This document shows, piece after piece, positions 16,755-24,349 of a stretch of 64,000 nucleotides of DNA. The notes beneath the pieces are model-generated. The model saw only the letters and a list, made by a program, of their open reading frames with translations. It did not search any database and was not told where the DNA came from. Origin of the DNA: Erythrobacter sp. BLCC-B19 (GTDB taxonomy: Bacteria > Pseudomonadota > Alphaproteobacteria > Sphingomonadales > Sphingomonadaceae); the NCBI RefSeq assembly GCF_028621955.1, contig NZ_CP117516.1, forward strand, positions 1,820,001 through 1,884,000, in the 5' to 3' direction. A program made the position numbers and the translations under genes. How positions within the stretch are numbered: the first letter of the stretch is position 1; every line of letters starts with the position of its first letter.

Positions 16755-17521
16755 GACGGGAAAGGTGCCTGTTTCACGGCGAGGCCGAAGCCCACGCGCG
16801 TGGCGAAAGCGAAACGACCGCCCGGCACGGCGCGCGCCTCTTTCTCGAGGCGGCGGATCAATTCGGCCTTGAACGGCCCGCGCGGATGCTGGCGCAGCAC
16901 GCCGGCAACGAAGTCCTTGGGCAAATGGGCGAGTCGGAGGCCGGTCAGATCGACCATCGCGCCGTATTGCGTATAGGCTCCCAGCACCCCGTCGCGCTCT
17001 GGCGTGACACCGATGGTGGTGTGGACGATGATCGCATCGGCGAGGTGATCGCCCACCGCTTCGGGCTGATGCGCATCGCAGGCGCACTGGCGCGCGGCAG
17101 CGGCGCTGCGCAGGGTAAAGTCCTCGCCGGCGATATCCTTCATCAGGCCGACATCATGCAGCAGGCCGCAGATGTGGAGCAACTCCGGATCGGGCCTGTG
17201 CCCGTCGATATGTGCCAACGCCCGGGCAAAGATCGCGGCGCGGTAGCCGTGGCCCAGCAGCGCCGGGCTCTGCGCGAGCGCGGCTTCCTCGGCCAGTTGC
17301 ACCAGCCTGCTGTCCGGCACGGGCGGCAGATCGTCTACCCGGCCGGGGCGCTGGAGGAAGGGAAAGACACGCTGCCACAGGTTCTGCACCTGTTGGCGCG
17401 AGGCGACCGCAAGGCCGCGCGCGCATTCGCTGCCGGTCATCACCCCGCCGGTGCGGGCCAGCCAGCCGGAGCCACCGAAGCGGTCGGGATCGGGAAGCGG
17501 GGGAAGCGGGCGTTGCGTCAC
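16751..17521 (-). CDS. HD domain-containing protein
   Basis: The 256-aa protein has an HD hydrolase region with HGYRAAIFARALAHIDG, LLHICGLLHDVGLM, and a later IIVHTTIG. The HD pair and extra histidines suggest metal-dependent phosphohydrolase activity, similar to cyanamide-hydratase-like or other small-molecule HD proteins. The start is GTG at 17521, with an internal ATG at 17440 as alternative. It is the first gene of the minus-strand operon with GNAT and the gamma-carbonic-anhydrase-like protein. It is divergent from an HxlR regulator 52 bases away. Confidence 0.75.
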   Translation of the reverse strand: MTQRPLPPLPDPDRFGGSGWLARTGGVMTGSECARGLAVASRQQVQNLWQRVFPFLQRPGRVDDLPPVPDSRLVQLAEEAALAQSPALLGHGYRAAIFARALAHIDGHRPDPELLHICGLLHDVGLMKDIAGEDFTLRSAAAARQCACDAHQPEAVGDHLADAIIVHTTIGVTPERDGVLGAYTQYGAMVDLTGLRLAHLPKDFVAGVLRQHPRGPFKAELIRRLEKEARAVPGGRFAFATRVGFGLAVKQAPFPS

Positions 17522-17525
17522 GAAT

Positions 17526-17548
17526 CTAAGTCCTAATTTGGAACCTAG
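17526..17548. promoter_or_regulatory. HxlR operator candidate
   Basis: The sequence CTAAGTCCTAATTTGGAACC followed by TAG forms an imperfect inverted repeat (CTA-G-TCC against GGA-C-TAG) centred on TAATTT. It lies between the divergent HD operon and the HxlR gene. HxlR proteins bind such AT-centred repeats, so this is a plausible shared control site. Confidence 0.35.
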
Positions 17549-17573
17549 CTGTGGATGCTCTATCTGGGTTCAC

Positions 17574-18059
17574 ATGTCAAACTCAGACACGCCGTCCGAC
17601 GTCATCCGCGCCGCTCCCGTCCCGCGCGACCGTTGCGGGATGGCGCTCGCCTGCGAGATGCTCGGCGACCGCTGGACGATGTTGGTGATCCGCGAGGCCT
17701 TCTACGGCGTCACGCGGTTCGATGATCTGCGCAGCGATCTCGGCGCCCCGCGCGGCATTCTGAGCGCGCGACTCAAGGCGCTGGTGACGGCGGGCGTGCT
17801 CGAGCGGCAACCCTATCGCGAGGGCAAGGCGCGGGTGCGGCACGAATACCGTCTCACCCCGCGCGGGCAGGAGCTCGCCCTGCCGCTGATCGCGCTGATG
17901 GAGTGGGGCGACCGTCATTTGCAGGACGCGCCTTCGCCCTTGCAGATTCTCAGCAAGGCGAGCGGCGCGCCCTTGCGGGTCGCGCTGGTGACGCCCGAAG
18001 GGCAGGCGGTGCCGCGCGAGGATGTGACCTATGCGGTCGTGGACCAGGGCATGGCCTGA
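17574..18059 (+). CDS. HxlR family transcriptional regulator
   Basis: The 161-aa protein has the HxlR signature: CGMALACEMLGDRWTMLVIREAFYGVTRFDDL, then APRGILSARLKALVTAGVLERQPY and a wing with HEYRLTPRG. The Cys-containing start of the domain is typical of redox- or electrophile-sensing members. ATG at 17574 was chosen; the longer frame from 17451 overlaps the divergent gene. It probably controls the HD-GNAT-gamma-carbonic-anhydrase-like operon. Confidence 0.85.
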   Translation: MSNSDTPSDVIRAAPVPRDRCGMALACEMLGDRWTMLVIREAFYGVTRFDDLRSDLGAPRGILSARLKALVTAGVLERQPYREGKARVRHEYRLTPRGQELALPLIALMEWGDRHLQDAPSPLQILSKASGAPLRVALVTPEGQAVPREDVTYAVVDQGMA

Positions 18060-18092
18060 GCTGGCCTGCCGGTCTGTGCGAGGCGCCATGGC

Positions 18093-18452
18093 TCAGATAC
18101 CTCCCGCAATCAATCCGGCGACGATCAGTTCAAGCGCCGTGAAGATCGCCGGATAGCGGCCCAGTTTCCGGTCGATCACCGCCGAGACCAGCCGCCCGGC
18201 CGCCATGCCTGCCGATGCCAGCGCGAGGGCGAAGAGGATGCCGCCCGACAGCGGCGTCCCGGTCAGGCAGAAGGCCAGCAGCCCCGCCACCGCCAGCGGA
18301 AAGCCGCCATAGACCGCGCGGATCTCGTTACGGCTGTCGGGGCTCTCGGCGAGGATGCCGAAGCCCTCCAGCAGGCGTTCGGGTCGCAGCAGCGCAGCTA
18401 GCCCGATCAGCGCATAGAACAGCGCGGCGGCAATGATCCCGGCCCCGGTCAC
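18093..18452 (-). CDS. DUF4345-like membrane protein
   Basis: The 119-aa protein has four hydrophobic segments (IIAAALFYALIGLAALL, FPLAVAGLLAFCLTG, ILFALALASAGMAAG, FTALELIVAGLIAGG) with an NEIRAVYGG segment after the first, matching DUF4345 membrane proteins. The start is GTG at 18452 inside the upstream stop (GTGA overlap). It is the last gene of a four-gene operon starting with a SnoaL-like protein. The function is unknown. Confidence 0.65.
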   Translation of the reverse strand: MTGAGIIAAALFYALIGLAALLRPERLLEGFGILAESPDSRNEIRAVYGGFPLAVAGLLAFCLTGTPLSGGILFALALASAGMAAGRLVSAVIDRKLGRYPAIFTALELIVAGLIAGGI

Positions 18453-18814
18453 GCGCTCTGCCCCCGCAAGGCAATCCACGCGGCCAGAAGCAGTACCGGC
18501 ACGCCGGCCAGATCGGCCAAAGCGATGACCCGAAGTTGCGCTGGCATTCCGGCGGCCCACCAGATCGTCAGGAACGAGATCATGCTGATGCCCACCGTCA
18601 CGCTCGCGAGGGGGCGGACTTCCGGGCGCAGCGCCGCCCAGCCGCATATCACCACCACCACGCAAAACAGCGCCGCGCGGTGCTGCATCAGGGCGAAGAT
18701 GCCGGATGCCGGGTCCACGCCATACATCGCAGTCAGCTGCGCCGGGCGGACCAGCGCCAGCGCCGGGAGCACGTGCAGCAGCATCAGGGCGAGCCAGCAG
18801 ATCCGCTCGATCAT
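18449..18814 (-). CDS. Hypothetical membrane protein, 121 aa
   Basis: There are four predicted membrane segments (ICWLALMLLHVLPALALV, HRAALFCVVVVICGWAAL, VTVGISMISFLTIWW, ALADLAGVPVLLLAAWIAL). The start at 18814 overlaps the upstream stop by 4 nt, and the stop overlaps the downstream GTG. No family is recognised with confidence. The tight coupling suggests a membrane complex with its two neighbours. Confidence 0.6.
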   Translation of the reverse strand: MIERICWLALMLLHVLPALALVRPAQLTAMYGVDPASGIFALMQHRAALFCVVVVICGWAALRPEVRPLASVTVGISMISFLTIWWAAGMPAQLRVIALADLAGVPVLLLAAWIALRGQSA

Positions 18815-19206
18815 GCGTGCTGCCCTTTGCCTTCGCTCCCAGCCATTGCCCGGACAGCAATCAGCGCGACGAAGGGCGGCACAATCACCGCCGCCAGATC
18901 GAAGGCGAAGATGCCGTCGGAAGGAAAGCCGCGATGGCTCCAGACCTGCACATGGAAGATCGCGTGGAGCAGCGGCCACAACGCGCCTGCCAGGGCAATG
19001 GCGGCCACGCCTGTGCGGGCTCCCCATCCCAGCAAGGCGCCACTCGCCAGAAAGGCGAGGCCCACGTCGCGGACGAAATGGCTGTTGAACGGCCCCATCG
19101 CCGCAAGGCCGGGGACGAGAGCGTAGAAAGTTTCGGGCAGCGCAAGGATGAACAGGCCGGTCAGGCCCCACGCCAGCGCCAGGGCGATCAGCGCTGCACG
19201 GATCAT
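18811..19206 (-). CDS. Hypothetical membrane protein, 131 aa
   Basis: There are about four hydrophobic segments (LIALALAWGLTGLFILAL, HFVRDVGLAFLASGALLGWG, AAIALAGALWPLLHAIFHV, AFDLAAVIVPPFVALIAV) with a short loop HVQVWSHRGFPSD. The start at 19206 overlaps the SnoaL-like stop by 4 nt. The segment PFNSHFVRDVGLAFLASG resembles small DoxX/DUF4345-like membrane proteins, but the family is not assigned. Confidence 0.6.
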   Translation of the reverse strand: MIRAALIALALAWGLTGLFILALPETFYALVPGLAAMGPFNSHFVRDVGLAFLASGALLGWGARTGVAAIALAGALWPLLHAIFHVQVWSHRGFPSDGIFAFDLAAVIVPPFVALIAVRAMAGSEGKGQHA

Positions 19207-19727
19207 TGCACCGCGTCGCTGTTGGCGGCGATCACTGCCGTGTCGAGGTAGGTCGCCTTGCGCGACACCAGCCCGTCGCGGAAGGTGATGATGTCGATCG
19301 CGGGAACGCTATACGTCGTCCCGCGCGGTTCATAGCGCCGCTCGCCCATCACGAAGGCGCGGGGCGGCGCCATGACGAAATCATACTCGATCACCACGAA
19401 ATCGGCGCCGAAATTCACCGTCCGCGGGGTCGAGCTGTAAGCGGGATTGTCGGCGAGGATGCGCGCAAACCGCGCCGCGATGGCAGCGCGCCCGACCACC
19501 GGCGGCTCGCCCTCGATGACCAGATGAAACACCGAATCGTCCGTGTGCAGGGCCGCGATCCGCGCCGCATCGCGGCTTGCCCAGGCGAGCGCATAGCGTT
19601 CGACGGCCGCCGGGAGGTTTTGCGCCGCCTCGGCCTCGGCATGGGCCGGCGTAGGGTAGGCCGCTCCCCAACCGGCCGCCCCCGCGCCCAGAACCAGCAA
19701 TCCGGCAAGCAATCGTGTTTCGGCCAT
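19203..19727 (-). CDS. Exported SnoaL/NTF2-like protein
   Basis: The 174-aa protein starts with a signal peptide (LLAGLLVLGAGAAGWGAAYPTPAHA). An NTF2-like cone follows: AVERYALAWASRDAARIAALHTDDSVFHL, then VVGRAAIAARFARIL and ITFRDGLVSRKATYLD. SnoaL-like proteins bind or isomerise small hydrophobic ligands. It is the first gene of a four-gene operon encoding three membrane proteins and is divergent from a GntR regulator, with a palindrome between them. Confidence 0.75.
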   Translation of the reverse strand: MAETRLLAGLLVLGAGAAGWGAAYPTPAHAEAEAAQNLPAAVERYALAWASRDAARIAALHTDDSVFHLVIEGEPPVVGRAAIAARFARILADNPAYSSTPRTVNFGADFVVIEYDFVMAPPRAFVMGERRYEPRGTTYSVPAIDIITFRDGLVSRKATYLDTAVIAANSDAVQ

Positions 19728-19767
19728 GCGCGACCCTCCTCGCGGCGAAGGACTAGCTTCCTGCGTT

Positions 19768-19790
19768 GTAACATGTCAATAAGATGTTAC
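19768..19790. promoter_or_regulatory. Perfect-arm palindrome, GntR/FCD operator candidate
   Basis: The arms GTAACAT (19768-19774) and ATGTTAC (19784-19790) are exact reverse complements separated by nine bases. The site lies between the SnoaL-like operon and the GntR gene, 45 bases before the regulator ATG, as expected for a divergently acting regulator. Confidence 0.5.
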
Positions 19791-19834
19791 TGCGATATGC
19801 TAAGCAAGCAGCCGCGAACCAAGGCAGGATGAAC

Positions 19835-20542
19835 ATGGCAAGAGCGCAAGCGACCCAGGCTACTGAGCTTTCGGCATCCACGGAACGGCAGAGCGATCAG
19901 GCCTTCGAGCAGATCAAGCGCGGGATCATCCTGTGCCGCCTTGCGCCCGGCACCCGTTTCTCCGAGGCTGAGCTTTCGGCGATGCTCGGGCTCGGGCGAG
20001 CGGCGACGCGGGCGGCGCTGACGCGGCTGGGCGATACCGGTCTGATCCAGCCGATCCCGCGCCATGGCTATGTCGTCACGCCGATCACCATGGCGTCGAT
20101 CCGCGAGCTGTTCGAACTGCGCCTGATCCTCGAACCGGCAGCCGCCGCGCTCGCGACCGGCAAAGTCGATATTGCCCGCTTGCGCGCGATCAACAGCGCC
20201 CCCCAGCAGGCTGTCAGCGAGAGCGAGCAGCTCGCTTTTGTCGACAGCAACCGCGCCTTTCACCGCACGATCGCGGCCGCAACCGGCAATCGCCGCCTGT
20301 TCGCGCTGCTCGAAGACATCGGCGACGAGATGCAGCGGCTCGTCCATCTCGGGCTGTTCGGCGGGGCGTCGAAGGAGGTCGAGCGCCGCGCCGCCGACCG
20401 TCAGCACGAGGATCTGATCGCGGCACTTGCCTCGGGCCATCCCGAAGCCGCCCGCGAGGCTGCGCGCCGCCACGTCGAACACGCCCGCGGTCTCGCCATC
20501 GAGGCGCTGATGAACGCCGACTGGCCCGTTTCGATCGGCTAA
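19835..20542 (+). CDS. GntR family (FadR/FCD type) transcriptional regulator
   Basis: The 235-aa protein has an N-terminal GntR winged helix (AFEQIKRGIILCRLAPGTRFSE, LGRAATRAALTRL, RHGYVV). An FCD ligand domain follows (ELFELRLILEPAAAALA, then NRAFHRTIAAATGN and ADRQHEDLIAALASG) with the metal-ligand histidines of FCD proteins. ATG at 19835 has AAGGCAGGA upstream; ATG at 19829 is too close to that site. It probably regulates the divergent SnoaL-like operon through the palindrome at 19768-19790. Confidence 0.85.
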   Translation: MARAQATQATELSASTERQSDQAFEQIKRGIILCRLAPGTRFSEAELSAMLGLGRAATRAALTRLGDTGLIQPIPRHGYVVTPITMASIRELFELRLILEPAAAALATGKVDIARLRAINSAPQQAVSESEQLAFVDSNRAFHRTIAAATGNRRLFALLEDIGDEMQRLVHLGLFGGASKEVERRAADRQHEDLIAALASGHPEAAREAARRHVEHARGLAIEALMNADWPVSIG

Positions 20543-20545
20543 GCG

Positions 20546-21253
20546 TCAGCGCGCCGGGCAGTCCGTCGCCAGCCGCTGCGCCATGCCGCCGCCTGCATAG
20601 CCAAGCTCGATCCCAGCGCCCTTGGCGATGTGGTAGCGCACGAGCTGCGCCGGATCGGTGCCCGCATCCAGCGCCCAGGCCGCGACGGGCCCTGCGGGCG
20701 TCTCGATGATCGCCTCGCCCACGACCCGCACGGTGAACGTGCCCGGCCCCTTGTCGTATTGCCAGTTCGGCAGGCTGAATTCGGCTCCGGCCGCTAGCGG
20801 CAAGGCGGCGAAGGTCAGGCCCCACAGGTTGCCGTCCCAGACCGGACCATCATGGGCGACAGCAATCGGCGCGCTGCTCTGCGCGGTGGTGCGCGTGCCT
20901 GTCACACCCTCAGGCGAATAGCGCAGCTCGATCCGCTGCCAGCCCGGGCTGGCAGGATCGTTGCCCCTGACGCTGGTGAGCATGAGCGGGCGCAGGCTGT
21001 CGCGGGCGACAACGAATTCATCGCGCAGGGAAAAGCGGCCATTGCGCAAGGTCTGGTGAATGACGATCCGCCAGACCAGCTGACCGTCCAGCTCCTGCGC
21101 CACAACGGATTGCGTGGCGTCGCCAATCCGCTGGCCTTCGCGCTCGATGGCGAAGCATTGCTCGCCGGCCACCAGCCGCGAACCGTCCGGCACAGCGGCA
21201 GGCGCGGGGGTTCCGGCAGCCAGCAGCACAGCTGCCCAAATCACACCAGTCAT
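20546..21253 (-). CDS. Exported hypothetical protein, DUF3108-like
   Basis: The 235-aa protein starts with a signal peptide (MTGVIWAAVLLAAGTPAPAAA-like region) and has a beta-rich body (QRIGDATQSVVAQELDG, RFSLRDEFVVARDSLRPL, TVRVVGEAIIETPAGPVAAWALD). The pattern resembles periplasmic DUF3108-type proteins but the match is loose. ATG at 21253 has GGGGAGATT upstream; the longer frame to 21310 has none. It is convergent with the GntR gene and divergent from a TetR gene. Confidence 0.6.
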   Translation of the reverse strand: MTGVIWAAVLLAAGTPAPAAVPDGSRLVAGEQCFAIEREGQRIGDATQSVVAQELDGQLVWRIVIHQTLRNGRFSLRDEFVVARDSLRPLMLTSVRGNDPASPGWQRIELRYSPEGVTGTRTTAQSSAPIAVAHDGPVWDGNLWGLTFAALPLAAGAEFSLPNWQYDKGPGTFTVRVVGEAIIETPAGPVAAWALDAGTDPAQLVRYHIAKGAGIELGYAGGGMAQRLATDCPAR

Positions 21254-21325
21254 CCAGAATCTCCCCGGTTCATTCGTGGTTGCGCCTGCCTTTGTCGGCA
21301 AACAAGCCAACGCGGCTTGCAGGGC

Positions 21326-21342
21326 GTTACCGATCAGTTACA
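21326..21342. promoter_or_regulatory. TetR operator copy 1
   Basis: GTTACCGATCAGTTACA lies directly upstream of the TetR ATG (21350). The same pattern, GTTAC-YGATSA-GTTAC, occurs in reverse orientation at 22021-22037 before the TonB receptor gene. Two copies flanking one regulator gene make it a strong candidate binding site. Here it would autoregulate the TetR gene and may act on the divergent exported protein. Confidence 0.5.
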
Positions 21343-21349
21343 ATAAGCC

Positions 21350-22000
21350 ATGAGCAATGATCAACCTGCCACAGCGACCGGCGCGCCGAAGTCGGGAAAA
21401 AGGCGCGCCCGCGTCGATCACGCCGAGCGCCGCGCTGCGATCCTGCGAACCGGCGCGGCCCTGTTCGTCGAGCGCGGCCTGCGCGGCGGCACGATGGACG
21501 AGATCGCCCTGCGGATGGGGATCTCCAAGGTCGTCATCTACCGCGAATTCGCTTCGAAAGACGCGCTGATTGCAGCGATCTTCGAGGATGTGCTCGAGGC
21601 ACTCGGAGCGCTCAAGAACGAGCCCTGGAGCGGTTATGCCGGGGGCACGATCGGGACCATCGCAGCGGCACGTCAGCAGCCCGATGCCTTCCTGCTGCTC
21701 TATCGCGATTGCCGTAGCGATCCGCTGTATCGCCACCATTTCGAGCGGTTGCAGGCGCTCTATGTCGACTGGCTGATGGGCTATTTCGAGCATGAGCGCG
21801 GCACCGGCTCGCACCGTGCGCTGCGCGCGGAAATGGCGGTGCTCAACCTCACCGGGTTCCTGTTCGAGGCGCTGGCCAACTGGCTGACCACCGGTACGCC
21901 CGACGAGGACACCATCTTCGCCAGCTGGATCGGCGACATGATTCGCGACTGGCGCTGGAACACCGAACAGAAGTGGCAGATCCCCCGTCGCAGGGCCTGA
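21350..22000 (+). CDS. TetR/AcrR family transcriptional regulator
   Basis: The 216-aa protein has a TetR HTH (ERRAAILRTGAALFVERGLRGGTMDEIALRMGISKVVIYREFASKDALIAAIF) and a helical C-terminal domain with the WLTTGTPDEDTI tail common in sphingomonad TetR proteins. It precedes a TonB receptor and two hydrolases in the same orientation. Operator-like repeats sit upstream of both this gene and the receptor, so it probably represses itself and the receptor operon until a substrate-derived ligand appears. Confidence 0.85.
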   Translation: MSNDQPATATGAPKSGKRRARVDHAERRAAILRTGAALFVERGLRGGTMDEIALRMGISKVVIYREFASKDALIAAIFEDVLEALGALKNEPWSGYAGGTIGTIAAARQQPDAFLLLYRDCRSDPLYRHHFERLQALYVDWLMGYFEHERGTGSHRALRAEMAVLNLTGFLFEALANWLTTGTPDEDTIFASWIGDMIRDWRWNTEQKWQIPRRRA

Positions 22001-22020
22001 ACAGACCCCCTTGCGTTAAA

Positions 22021-22037
22021 CGTAACTCATCAGTAAC
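22021..22037. promoter_or_regulatory. TetR operator copy 2 upstream of the TonB receptor
   Basis: CGTAACTCATCAGTAAC, read on the minus strand as GTTACTGATGAGTTACG, matches 14 of 17 positions of the site at 21326-21342. A further GTAAC lies at 22049-22053. It precedes the GTG start of the receptor by 36 bases, a position suited to repression. Confidence 0.5.
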
Positions 22038-22072
22038 GTCACGTCCTAGTAACAATAGGCGGGGACGGGATT

Positions 22073-24349
22073 GTGACACATTTGATCTGCTGGAAACGCG
22101 CGCTTGTCGTGGGCACTGCTCTGGCCGGGCTGGCTTCGCCCGCCTTGGCCCAGACAACGCAGGAGGACGCCGGAGCGTCCGAACAGCAACAGGCGCCGGA
22201 CATCATCGTCACCGCCAACCGGCGTGACCAGTCCGACCTTTCAGTTGCGGCAGCCGTCACCGCCCTTTCCGCCGAAATGCTCGAACAGGCGATCATCCGC
22301 GACACACAGGATCTAACCCAGCTCGCACCGGGACTGGTGATCACCACCGCGACCTCCGAGGCGACCGCCGCCACGATCAGGCTGCGCGGGATCGGCACCA
22401 GCGGGACCAACCTGGGGCTGGAGGGCTCTGTCGGGGTCTTCGTCGACAACATCTACCGCGCGCGTTCGGGAATCGCGCTGGGCGACCTGTTCGATGTCGC
22501 GCAGGTGGAAGTCCTGCGCGGGCCGCAGGGCACCTTGTTCGGGAAGAACACGACGGCCGGCGCACTGCTGGTCCAGACACGGGCCCCGACCTATGACTGG
22601 AACGGCGAGGTTCAGGCCGCTTACGGCAATCGCGACAGCCTGCGTCTGATGGGGGCGCTGGGCGGGGTGATCGTCGAGGACAAGGTCGCCTTCCGGGTCT
22701 CGGGCGTAGTCACGAGGCGAGACGGCTTTCTCGAAGACCGGGGCACCGGCCTGCAAGTCAACGACCGGGACCGCTTCGCCTTGCGCGGCCAGCTGTTGCT
22801 CGACCCGACCGACCGCGTTTCGATCCGCCTGATCGCGGACTACAGCCGCAAGCAGGAGCAATGCTGCGCCGCGATCGTCACGCAGAACGGCGGGCGGGCT
22901 CCGGCGATCGCTGCGCTGGGCGGCTTCGTCCCGACCGCGTTCGACGAATATGTGGTCGCCAGCAATCGCCGCTATCAGGCCGACACGCGCGAATGGGGTC
23001 TGTCGTCGCAGATCGATGTCCGCTTCGACAAGGCGCAGTGGACCACGCTGCTGTCGTGGCGCGATTTCACCTCGGCGCGCAACACCGACAGCGACTTCAC
23101 CAGCGCGGATCTGCTGAACACGCCGTTCGAGGACACCAGCGACCGGTTCTTCACCGCTGAAACCACGCTGAAGGGCACCGCTGGGCCAGTCGACTGGCTG
23201 GTCGGCGGGTTCCTGTTCGACCAGCAGACCGACCAGTCGAGCGCAATCCTGTTCGGCCGCGATCTCGAACGCTTCCTGCAACTCAGCTTCCCGGCGGCCG
23301 CAACGCGCCTTGTCGGCCTCTATCCGCAGGGCGGCGGCGACACCCAGCGCAACTTCACGCAGAGCGCCTTCGGGTGGAGCCTGTTCACCCATAACATCGT
23401 CACGATCATTCCCGACGTGAAGGCCACACTCGGACTGCGCTATCTCAAGGAAGACAAGGAGGGCAGCGGCCGCTTTGCCTTCAACAGCCCGGCCTGCGGA
23501 CGGGTCGGGGTGCCGGTCGGCGCGCAATTGCTCTGCCCGACGCCGGACTTCGACAGCCGGTTCGAGGACGAGCAGGTGATCGGCACGGCGGGCCTGTCTT
23601 GGGAGCCCGCACCGGGCGCACTGCTCTATGCGAACTTCTCGCGCGGCTACAAGGCGGGCGGGCTCAACCTCGATCGCACCGGCGGGCTGGCCGGGGCGGC
23701 GGGCGCGACCTTCCTGCCCGAGGAAATCGACTCCTATGAAGTCGGTGCGAAGGCACGGCTGCTCGGCGGCAAGGCGCGGGTCGCGCTGACGCTGTTCACC
23801 TCGGACATCACCAATTTCCAGCAGAACGCCTTCACGGGCACCGCCTTCACCATCTCCAATGCCGCTGAGGTGCGCAGCAGGGGCGTCGAGTTCGAGACCA
23901 CCCTTCGGCCGGTGCCGTGGCTGTCCTTCGCCAACTCGGTGATCTACAACGAGGCGACCTATGGCGAGGCCACCGCGAACGCAGCGCTGCGCGGGCGGCA
24001 GATCGTCAACGCGCCGAAATGGACATGGCAGAGCCAGTTCATGATCGAGCGCCCGGTCGGCAAGGGAGGCTGGACGACGCAATGGGCTGCGAACATGCGG
24101 ATGATTTCGGACGTCAACACCAGCGTGGCGCTCCAGCCCGAAGCGGAGGAAGACGGCTATTTCCTCCTCGGCGGAAGGATCGGCCTGCGCAGCCCCGACG
24201 ACAGCTTCGACGTCTCCCTGTTCGCGCAGAACCTCACCAACACCTTCTACCGGACGATCATCTTCGCCGGCGTGCTCCAGCCCGGAACCTTCAACGCCTA
24301 TGTCGGCGAGCCGCGGCATTATGGGGTGGAGGCAAGGGTGCGGTTCTGA
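22073..24349 (+). CDS. TonB-dependent receptor
   Basis: The 758-aa outer-membrane receptor has a signal peptide ending at SPALAQ and a TonB-box-like DIIVTANRR. The plug shows LRGIGTSGTNLG, VFVDNIYR, and VEVLRGPQGTLFGKNTTAGA, and a 22-strand barrel ends in an aromatic residue (VEARVRF). Such receptors import large or scarce substrates with energy from TonB-ExbBD. The GTG at 22073 has a GGGGACGGG leader. Its stop overlaps the next ATG (TGATG), so it is operonic with two alpha/beta hydrolases. The ligand is unknown. Confidence 0.9.
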   Translation: MTHLICWKRALVVGTALAGLASPALAQTTQEDAGASEQQQAPDIIVTANRRDQSDLSVAAAVTALSAEMLEQAIIRDTQDLTQLAPGLVITTATSEATAATIRLRGIGTSGTNLGLEGSVGVFVDNIYRARSGIALGDLFDVAQVEVLRGPQGTLFGKNTTAGALLVQTRAPTYDWNGEVQAAYGNRDSLRLMGALGGVIVEDKVAFRVSGVVTRRDGFLEDRGTGLQVNDRDRFALRGQLLLDPTDRVSIRLIADYSRKQEQCCAAIVTQNGGRAPAIAALGGFVPTAFDEYVVASNRRYQADTREWGLSSQIDVRFDKAQWTTLLSWRDFTSARNTDSDFTSADLLNTPFEDTSDRFFTAETTLKGTAGPVDWLVGGFLFDQQTDQSSAILFGRDLERFLQLSFPAAATRLVGLYPQGGGDTQRNFTQSAFGWSLFTHNIVTIIPDVKATLGLRYLKEDKEGSGRFAFNSPACGRVGVPVGAQLLCPTPDFDSRFEDEQVIGTAGLSWEPAPGALLYANFSRGYKAGGLNLDRTGGLAGAAGATFLPEEIDSYEVGAKARLLGGKARVALTLFTSDITNFQQNAFTGTAFTISNAAEVRSRGVEFETTLRPVPWLSFANSVIYNEATYGEATANAALRGRQIVNAPKWTWQSQFMIERPVGKGGWTTQWAANMRMISDVNTSVALQPEAEEDGYFLLGGRIGLRSPDDSFDVSLFAQNLTNTFYRTIIFAGVLQPGTFNAYVGEPRHYGVEARVRF

